Assembly (NCBI GenBank): GCA_035286365.1
Contig: DATHJZ010000208.1
Coordinates: 1 to 28,671 of the forward strand
DNA length: 28,671 nt
Direction of reading: 5' to 3'
DNA from: CADEED01 sp035286365
GTDB taxonomy: Bacteria > Pseudomonadota > Gammaproteobacteria > Steroidobacterales > Steroidobacteraceae
In this document: positions 23,082 through 28,671 of the stretch, piece by piece
How the letters are laid out: each line of letters opens with the position of its first letter
How positions within the stretch are numbered: position 1 is the first letter of the stretch
Program-made: the position numbers and the translations under genes
The notes under the pieces: model-generated
The model's input: the letters and a program-made list of their open reading frames with translations, nothing else
What the model was told of the DNA's origin: nothing
Databases searched by the model: none

Positions 23082-24650
23082 TTACTGAAAGCGCAACACC
23101 GCCACCGATTTCGGCGGCAGGCGCAGCACCCACTTCCCGCCGTCCTTCTTTGCGCTGATGGGCGCCGGTTTCACGGCCTCGGGCGCATCGACCGTATTGC
23201 GCGCATCCATTGCCTTAGCCGTGAGCACACGACCCACCGCGGATTTGACCGCGGCATCGGTCACCGCAGTCGAGACCACCGCCTCGCGATTCGGATCGAG
23301 GTTCACCAATGCGAGCACGATGTGTCCTTCGGTGTCGCGCGCAGCAGACACGTTCACCGACTCGACCGTGTACTTGCCGAGCTTGTACTCGGGAGTGGTC
23401 ACGTCGGTCGGCAGGAAAATCGCGCCCTGGAACGGGATGTACATCTGGAACACGTGGTAGGTAGGCGTCAGCGCCATTTTCGCGCCGTCGGTCAGGATCA
23501 TCGCCTGCAGCACGTTTACCATCTGCGCGATGTTGGTCATCTGCACGCGCTTCGCGTGTCGGTGGAAGATGTTGAAATTGAGCCCGGCGACCAGCGCGTC
23601 CCGCAACGTGTTCTGCTGGTAGAGAAAGCCCGGCTCGCGGCCAGGCTCGGGGTCGTACCAGGTGCCCCACTCATCCACGTACAACGCGACCTTTCCCTGG
23701 CTGTCGTTCTGATCGAGGATCTTCACGTTGTTGGCGATGTACCCGTCGATCAGCATCGTGTGCTGCAGCGTCGAGATCCATTCCTGTTCCGGAAAACCGG
23801 TGGAGTTGCCCTTCTTCGCCCACACGCCCGTGGGCGTGGTGTAGTAATGGTGCGAGATCGCGTCCATGTCGCGGTGCACGTTGGTAGTTAGTACGGAGAC
23901 CCAGTCCGTGCCGGCGTCGTTGCCGCCGCTGGCGACGATCTTCGGCCGATGGCCGCGCGGCGCCTTCACGTAGGTGGCGTACTGACGAAACAGGTTCGCG
24001 TAGTACTCAGGCGTCATGTTGCCGCCGCAGCCCCAGGTCTCGTTGCCGATGCCGAAGAACTGTACTTCCCATGGTTGTTCGCGGCCGTTCTTGCGACGCT
24101 CGTTCGCGAGCGTCGAGACGGTGTTCGACGTCATGTACTCCATCCAGTCGGCCATCTCCTGCGGACTGCCCGAGCCCACGTTGCCGCTGATGTACACCTT
24201 CGTGCCGATCATCTCCGCGAAGGTCATGAATTCGTGCGTGCCGAATTCGTTCGTCTCGGCCACACCGCCCCAGTGTGTGTTCACCTTCACCGGGCGCTTG
24301 GAACGTTCACCGACGCCGTCGCGCCAGTGATATTCATCGGCGAAGCATCCACCGGGCCAGCGAACTACCGGCACGTGCAGGTCCTTCAGCGCCTTGATCA
24401 CGTCATTGCGATAGCCGTTGGTATTGGCAATGGACGATTTCTCGCCCACCCACACGCCTTCGTAGATGCCGGCGCCGAGATGCTCGGCGAACTGGCCGTA
24501 GACATTCGGGTTGATCACGGGCCCGGGCTCGTTGGCGCGCACGTTGACCGAAACCTGCACGGGGGCCGCGGCGGACGCTGAGCCTGCGATGGCGACGAAC
24601 GCGAGCAGCAGCGCGGCCGAGGCGACCCGCACCTTCGTACGATGAATCAT
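23082..24650 (-). CDS. Alpha-L-arabinofuranosidase, GH51
   Basis: A 522-residue exported enzyme that releases arabinofuranose from arabinan, arabinoxylan or their oligosaccharides. A signal peptide covers residues 1-28 (to ASAAA). The (beta/alpha)8 domain has VINPNVYGQFAEHLGAGIYEGVWVG, VVRWPGGCFADEYHW, the acid/base E204 in FFGIGNETWGCGG and the nucleophile E327 in LYVDEWGTWYD. The C-terminal beta-domain ends in GGKWVLRLPPKSVAVLRF, as expected. A signal peptide is less usual for GH51, many of which are cytoplasmic, and implies periplasmic cleavage of imported arabino-oligosaccharides. A promoter with TAGCAT and TTGTCTGAGTAA lies in the 99-base gap after the GntR gene and closely matches the promoter of the TonB-dependent receptor at 25892. 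Confidence 0.95.
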   Translation of the reverse strand: MIHRTKVRVASAALLLAFVAIAGSASAAAPVQVSVNVRANEPGPVINPNVYGQFAEHLGAGIYEGVWVGEKSSIANTNGYRNDVIKALKDLHVPVVRWPGGCFADEYHWRDGVGERSKRPVKVNTHWGGVAETNEFGTHEFMTFAEMIGTKVYISGNVGSGSPQEMADWMEYMTSNTVSTLANERRKNGREQPWEVQFFGIGNETWGCGGNMTPEYYANLFRQYATYVKAPRGHRPKIVASGGNDAGTDWVSVLTTNVHRDMDAISHHYYTTPTGVWAKKGNSTGFPEQEWISTLQHTMLIDGYIANNVKILDQNDSQGKVALYVDEWGTWYDPEPGREPGFLYQQNTLRDALVAGLNFNIFHRHAKRVQMTNIAQMVNVLQAMILTDGAKMALTPTYHVFQMYIPFQGAIFLPTDVTTPEYKLGKYTVESVNVSAARDTEGHIVLALVNLDPNREAVVSTAVTDAAVKSAVGRVLTAKAMDARNTVDAPEAVKPAPISAKKDGGKWVLRLPPKSVAVLRFQ

Positions 24651-24690
24651 CGCTCCCCCTTTCGAACGCGCGCCGGTATGCGCCCGTAGT

Positions 24691-24736
24691 TTACTCAGAC
24701 AATTGCGATGCTAGCGGCGGGCCCGGGGCACCGCAA
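24691..24736 (-). promoter_or_regulatory. Promoter and candidate operator of the GH51 gene
   Basis: On the minus strand TTGCGG (24731-24736) and TAGCAT (24708-24713) are 17 bases apart. TTGTCTGAGTAA (24691-24702) follows five bases later, at the expected transcription start. The -10 block with its flank, GCCGCTAGCAT, is identical to the one before the receptor gene at 25892. The TTGTCYGAGTAA word matches there at 11 of 12 positions. The ATG is 40 bases downstream. Confidence 0.65.
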
Positions 24737-24749
24737 GGACGCGTCACGA

Positions 24750-25541
24750 CTACGCGACCCGCAGCGCCCGCATGTTCGTGGCGGGCTTGGGGCGTTGCTT
24801 GATCGGTGTGTCCATGATCGCGAGCCGGATGAGTTCGGCCATCGCTGCGCGTGCGCCCTCGGCGTCCTTGGCCGCGATCGCGTCGTAGACGCGCCAGTGG
24901 TCCGGCACCGGATCCCGCTTGAGCGGCGCGATGCGTTGTTTGAATTCGGTCAGCGCATTCACCGCGGCGGTAACGCCATTCGTCAGCGAGACGATGAACG
25001 GATTCGCGGTCGCGCCGAGCAGCGCCGCGTGAAATTCCTTGTCGGCGAGGCGACCGGCCTCGACGTGCAGCGTGTGCATGGTCATCGCATCGAGCGCGCG
25101 CCGCATGATGTCGAGATGTGCCTGGTTGCGCCGCACGGCGGCGAGCGCCGCAGCGGCGGGCTCGACGATGGTTCGCAGTTCGAACAAACCGTGCAGCACC
25201 TCGGGCGCGGGCTCACCCGAAAATACCCACGACAGGACATCGGGATCGAGCAAATGCCACTCTTCCAGCGCGCTCACACGTGTGCCAACCCGTGGACGAC
25301 TGTGCACCAGCCCCTTGGCCGACAGTATGCGCATCGCCTCGCGATAGGCGGTGCGCGACACCTTGCGCCGCTCGCTCGCCTCGACCTCTCCGTCGAGCAC
25401 ATGTCCAGGCCGGTATCGGCCCGACACTATCAATACGCCGATGTCGCGCGCGATGGTGCCGTGCAGCCGCAACGGCTTGCGACCCTGAGGAGGTGCGTCG
25501 TGGGCACCAGCCGTCTCCTTCGTTTTTTTCCTGGCAGCCAT
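24750..25541 (-). CDS. GntR-family regulator with FCD domain
   Basis: A 263-residue transcriptional regulator. The winged helix covers about residues 24-95: LHGTIARDIGVLIVSGRYRPG, then VSRTAYREAMRILSAKGLVHSRPRVGTRV, which contains the recognition helix and wing. The FCD effector domain covers about 110-245, with LFELRTIVEPAAAALAA, the metal-type ligands D and H in LADKEFHAALLGAT, and PDHWRVYDAIAAKDAEGARAAM. Its layout (EEWHLLDPDVLSWVF between domains) resembles sugar-acid regulators of the DgoR/UxuR kind. It lies between the GH51 gene and the divergent receptor, both of which carry the same candidate operator, so it is the likely local repressor. ATG 25541 is preferred because the upstream 56 codons have no regulator homology. 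GGAG is 14 bases before it, so the start is provisional. Confidence 0.9.
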   Translation of the reverse strand: MAARKKTKETAGAHDAPPQGRKPLRLHGTIARDIGVLIVSGRYRPGHVLDGEVEASERRKVSRTAYREAMRILSAKGLVHSRPRVGTRVSALEEWHLLDPDVLSWVFSGEPAPEVLHGLFELRTIVEPAAAALAAVRRNQAHLDIMRRALDAMTMHTLHVEAGRLADKEFHAALLGATANPFIVSLTNGVTAAVNALTEFKQRIAPLKRDPVPDHWRVYDAIAAKDAEGARAAMAELIRLAIMDTPIKQRPKPATNMRALRVA

Positions 25542-25795
25542 GGCAGCGCGGAATTCTCCACGCAGTGCCGCGCGACTACAAGGTAGTTCGCCGCTGTCCG
25601 GCGGTTTTGGCCGATTGTCCAGCGGACACGGTTTTCGCACGCAACGCATTGATATCCAGCCCGGAAATCCATCCGCGCGCACACCGCTGAAACGGCCTTT
25701 ACAGATCAAGTTTCATGAATGTCCGAGTATTTGCGGGCTGTTTTCGCGAACAGCATGGATATAGTTCTGATCATGGAGTGATGACACGCCCGACA

Positions 25796-25837
25796 TTGCA
25801 AAGCCTCGCCCGCTGCCGCTAGCATTTGTCCGAGTAA
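25796..25837 (+). promoter_or_regulatory. Promoter and candidate operator of the TonB-dependent receptor
   Basis: TTGCAA (25796-25801) and TAGCAT (25820-25825) are 18 bases apart. TTGTCCGAGTAA (25826-25837) follows immediately, so a bound protein would cover the transcription start, the classic position for repression. The architecture repeats that of the GH51 promoter. Confidence 0.65.
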
Positions 25838-25877
25838 TAAATATGCGGACAGGCTTGCCCGACCAAGCCGTCCGTCA

Positions 25878-25884
25878 GAGGGGG
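25878..25884 (+). promoter_or_regulatory. Ribosome binding site setting the GTG start of the receptor
   Basis: GAGGGGG lies seven bases before GTG 25892. There is no ATG nearby that would leave an intact signal peptide, so this site decides the start. Confidence 0.75.
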
Positions 25885-25891
25885 AACACAC

Positions 25892-28671
25892 GTGGCGGGA
25901 CTAAATCGGATTACATCGGCGTCCGCTGTTGCGGCGCTTTCAATCTCGGTCTCCGCGGTCGCCCAGGAGGCATCCGCTCCCGCCGAGCCTGTCGAGACCG
26001 TCATCGTCACCGGCGTTCGCGAGAGCCTTTCCAAGGGTCTCCAGAACAAGAAGGAGGCGACCCAGGTCGTCGAGTCGATCGTCGCCGAAGACATCGGCAA
26101 GCTTCCCGACAACAACGTCATCGAAGCGCTGCAACGCGTCACCGGCGTGCAAGTCACCGAGCGCTCCGGCGGTGAGGCGAACGGCATCGTGATCCGTGGT
26201 CTCAACGACATCACCACGACCTGGAATGGCCGCAACTTCTTCACCGGCGTGGGCCGCTCGGTGCAATTGCAGGATATTCCCGCCAACCTAATCAGCCGCA
26301 TCGACGTATTCAAGACGCGCTCCTCCGACCAGATCGAAACCGGCCTGGCCGGCCAGATCGATGTGCGCACTCGCCGGCCGTTCGATCTGCCGGGCATGCA
26401 GCTGTCCTTCAGCGCCCGCGCCGTCGATCAGGAGCAGCGCGATTCACTCGACCCCAACGCGAGCTTCCTGGCGGCGAATACCTGGGATAGCGACGACGGA
26501 AAGTTCGGCGCCCTCATCAACGTGAGTTTCGGGCGCACGCGTTACCGCGACCAGAGCGTGACCGCGGGCGCCCTCGTCCCCTTCGTCACCGCCGATGGTC
26601 CGCTGCCGGCGGGATTCACGCCGCTGCAGCGCGTGTTCAATGGAGATCCGCCGATCTGGCAGGCCGGCCTCGACCGCGGCCTCCCGTCCGAGCCGGGCTC
26701 GGTGCTGGACTTCGACACTTCGCCCGCCGTCGCGAACTTTCCCTATCTACTTGCGCGCGACGCATTGTTCGCCAGCGACTTCGAAGCGGATCGCAGGCGA
26801 CCGGCCGCCAACATTGCTTTGCAATGGGCGCCCAACGACAGTTCGGAGTACACCTTCGAGGCCTTCTACCAGGGTTATCGCGAGGAGATGTTCAACAACC
26901 TGCACTTCACCTTCGCCGACTGGTGGGGCACCCTCGGCCCGGATCCGGCGTCGACGATCACGCTGTACCCCGACAGCAACCTCATCAAGACGCGCGTGGT
27001 TGGCGCACCCTTCGGCTTCAACAGCGGCGATTCCACCGATCAATCCACGGACACCTACGTCTACGCATTGAACGGCAAGTGGGAAATCGGCGGCCGGCTC
27101 ACCCTCGAGGCGGACTTGTCCGTGCAAACCAGCCAATTCGACAGCGAGTTCATCGCCGTGCGCACCGAGCGCGTGCCTGCTTCGATCAGTCTCGACTTCA
27201 ATGCCGGCGGCGGCATGCCTTCCTGGCACTTCAACGACGACGCCGAGATGCTGGACGCGTCGCGCTGGAACATGGGCCAGCTGTTCCAGAACAAGAGCAA
27301 GGATCTGGGTAAAGCCCAGACGCTCGCCATCGATGCCGATTACGAACTCGGCGGCGATGCGGCCATGTTCAAGAAGTTGAGTTTTGGTATGCGTTACGAC
27401 GACCGCGGCGCGGTGCATCGCCAGCCCGTGACGACCGCCTCTCCCTTCCTGCCGGCGCCGGCGACGCTCGCGGCGATGCCTGAAGGAATGCTCTGGTCGA
27501 ACAGCGGCTTCATGGACGGCAACGCCGACGTGCCAACCAGCTGGCTCGTGGCCAACGGATACTGGATCCACGATCACGCCGACGAGGTGCGGGCGCTGTA
27601 CGCGCAGCCGGCCGGCGGTCCTGAGGTGGTAAGGTCGTACGACGTGAAGGAACGCACGGCCTCTGCCTATCTACAGCTCAACATGCAGTTCGGCGACAAA
27701 CTGTTCGCGGAGGCGGGCCTGCGCTACGTGAAGGTCAGCACGCCGATCGAGTTCAACGATCTCGTTGCGCCGGGCCAGCCGGAAACCAGCGCGGCAAGCT
27801 CGGTCAGCGACCTGATGCCATCGGCGACGCTGCGTTACAACATCACGGACGACCTGCGGCTGCGCCTCAACTACGGCGAGACGTTGCGCCGCCCGAACTT
27901 CGACCAGCTCAATCCGAACTTCACGCTGATCGAGGATCTGACCGGCGTGGGATACGGGTCGGGCACGGGCGGCAACCCGGAGCTCGAATCCGCGAAGGGC
28001 AAGAACTACGACGCCACGGTCGAGTGGTACTTCGCCAAGGACAGCGCCATCTACGCCACGTACTTCAAGCGCAAGATCGATGGCTTGGTCGTGCCGTACG
28101 TGCAGTTGCTGACCATTCCGGGCACGGGACTCAACGTCGATCAGTTCCAGGTCGTGCGCCCGGTCAATGCCTCTGACGGAGTTCTGGATGGTGTCGAGCT
28201 CGGCTTCCTGTACTTCCCCGACAATCTGCCGGGCTTCCTCAACGGTTTCGGAATTCAGGGCAGTTACACGGACATGAAGTCCGACCAGAACGTGCCACGC
28301 TTCGACGACACCGGCGCAGTCATCGGCCAGGATCGTTCGGCGTTCTTCGGCGTTTCCGACACCTCGTATAACGTCACCCTTGCCTACGACAAGTACGGTG
28401 TCGGCGCCCGCCTCTCGTACGTGTGGCGCGACAATTTCCTCGCCAACAACGAGGCGCGTCTGTTCGCGAATCCGATCGGCATCTGGAGACAGCCGGAAAA
28501 GAGCCTGGACTTCCAGGTGAATTACGACATCACCGAAAAGCTCGCGGTGTCGTTCGACGCGGTGAATCTCACCGAGGAAATCCAGAAGTCCTACTACGCA
28601 TTCGCGGACGTCGGTGGACCCGACCAGTTCAACTTTGGAAACACGCTGATCAGCCGCTCGTTCGCGCTCGG
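25892..28671 (+). CDS. TonB-dependent receptor, carbohydrate type (3' end cut by window)
   Basis: A frame of 926 codons runs open from GTG 25892 to the window end. Residues 1-25 are a signal peptide (MAGLNRITSASAVAALSISV... to AVAQ). VETVIVTGVR at 34-43 is a TonB-box-like segment. The plug follows with AEDIGKLPDNNVIEALQRVT, GIVIRGLND and IDVFKTRSSDQIETGLAGQI. The long barrel includes the NYGETLRRPNFDQLNPNF strand typical of large receptors of xanthomonads and caulobacters. The visible end, GNTLISRSFALG, is a final barrel strand, so probably fewer than ten residues are missing. Size and DIGKLPDNNVIEALQRV-type plug fit oligosaccharide receptors of the CUT type. With the GH51 gene sharing its promoter motif, arabino-oligosaccharide uptake is the best inference. 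Confidence 0.93.
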   Translation, partial: MAGLNRITSASAVAALSISVSAVAQEASAPAEPVETVIVTGVRESLSKGLQNKKEATQVVESIVAEDIGKLPDNNVIEALQRVTGVQVTERSGGEANGIVIRGLNDITTTWNGRNFFTGVGRSVQLQDIPANLISRIDVFKTRSSDQIETGLAGQIDVRTRRPFDLPGMQLSFSARAVDQEQRDSLDPNASFLAANTWDSDDGKFGALINVSFGRTRYRDQSVTAGALVPFVTADGPLPAGFTPLQRVFNGDPPIWQAGLDRGLPSEPGSVLDFDTSPAVANFPYLLARDALFASDFEADRRRPAANIALQWAPNDSSEYTFEAFYQGYREEMFNNLHFTFADWWGTLGPDPASTITLYPDSNLIKTRVVGAPFGFNSGDSTDQSTDTYVYALNGKWEIGGRLTLEADLSVQTSQFDSEFIAVRTERVPASISLDFNAGGGMPSWHFNDDAEMLDASRWNMGQLFQNKSKDLGKAQTLAIDADYELGGDAAMFKKLSFGMRYDDRGAVHRQPVTTASPFLPAPATLAAMPEGMLWSNSGFMDGNADVPTSWLVANGYWIHDHADEVRALYAQPAGGPEVVRSYDVKERTASAYLQLNMQFGDKLFAEAGLRYVKVSTPIEFNDLVAPGQPETSAASSVSDLMPSATLRYNITDDLRLRLNYGETLRRPNFDQLNPNFTLIEDLTGVGYGSGTGGNPELESAKGKNYDATVEWYFAKDSAIYATYFKRKIDGLVVPYVQLLTIPGTGLNVDQFQVVRPVNASDGVLDGVELGFLYFPDNLPGFLNGFGIQGSYTDMKSDQNVPRFDDTGAVIGQDRSAFFGVSDTSYNVTLAYDKYGVGARLSYVWRDNFLANNEARLFANPIGIWRQPEKSLDFQVNYDITEKLAVSFDAVNLTEEIQKSYYAFADVGGPDQFNFGNTLISRSFAL

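Larger units (their letters stand above)
25542..25891. promoter_or_regulatory. Divergent control region between the GntR regulator and the TonB-dependent receptor
   Basis: A 350-base gap with several TGTCC words. They are TGTCCG at 25595, the palindrome TGTCC-AGC-GGACA at 25616-25628, TGTCCGAGTA at 25720-25729, and TTGTCCGAGTAA at 25826-25837 followed by CGGACA at 25846-25851. No coding frame is convincing. The arrangement looks like a set of regulator sites serving both divergent genes. Confidence 0.6.

Noticed and set aside
26747..27577. 276-codon minus-strand frame at the right end
   Set aside because: It is antisense to the large receptor, whose frame is continuous and well supported.

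Overview
The window is GC-rich, densely coded DNA. It most resembles an environmental gammaproteobacterium of the Steroidobacter/Xanthomonadales type. This is inferred from the gene mix: TonB-dependent receptors, plant-polysaccharide hydrolases, a PEP-CTERM protein, an HAE1-type RND pump, DUF6491 and YfiR families. No 16S rRNA is present to confirm it. There is no CRISPR array, transposase, phage gene or rRNA.

Layout. (1) 1-172: start of a gene leaving the left edge, probably DUF5658. (2) 254-6560: a putative envelope-sensing module. A TonB-dependent receptor and a periplasmic YfiR-like protein overlap on the minus strand. Divergent from them are a CHASE8-HAMP-PAS hybrid histidine kinase and, overlapping it, guanine deaminase. 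(3) 6586-8772: an L,D-transpeptidase-like protein and a GH28 polygalacturonase, both minus. (4) 9230-11950: a plus-strand cassette of three exported proteins: a PEP-CTERM protein, a small protein with a DPET motif, and a PA-domain metalloprotease-like protein. It closes with a strong terminator. (5) 12033-12876: tRNA-Arg(CCT) and tRNA-Ala(CGC), then a Bcp-type peroxiredoxin. (6) 12878-16456: a palindromic repeat, a histidine phosphatase, a GH43 lipoprotein, an unknown lipoprotein, a MAPEG protein and a DUF6491 lipoprotein. (7) 16711-21068: an RND efflux permease and its adaptor, without an outer-membrane channel. (8) 21400-22971: a TraB/GumN-like protein and an ArsC-fold protein lacking all the expected catalytic cysteines. 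(9) 23082-28671: an arabinan-utilisation locus with a GH51 alpha-L-arabinofuranosidase, a GntR/FCD regulator and a large TonB-dependent receptor that runs off the right edge.

How the genes work together. GH28, GH43 and GH51 with the second TonB-dependent receptor point to growth on pectin and arabinan side chains. GH51 and that receptor have near-identical promoter blocks: a TAGCAT -10 box followed by TTGTCYGAGTAA at the expected transcription start. They flank the GntR gene, so the regulator probably represses both. The first module puts a YfiR-like protein next to a kinase with the periplasmic sensor fold that YfiR-type proteins control in YfiN diguanylate cyclases. That suggests a YfiR-gated phosphorelay with a TonB-dependent receptor in the outer-membrane position. 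The two strongest leads are this module and the shared promoter/operator block. The cysteine-less ArsC homologue and the PEP-CTERM cassette come next.
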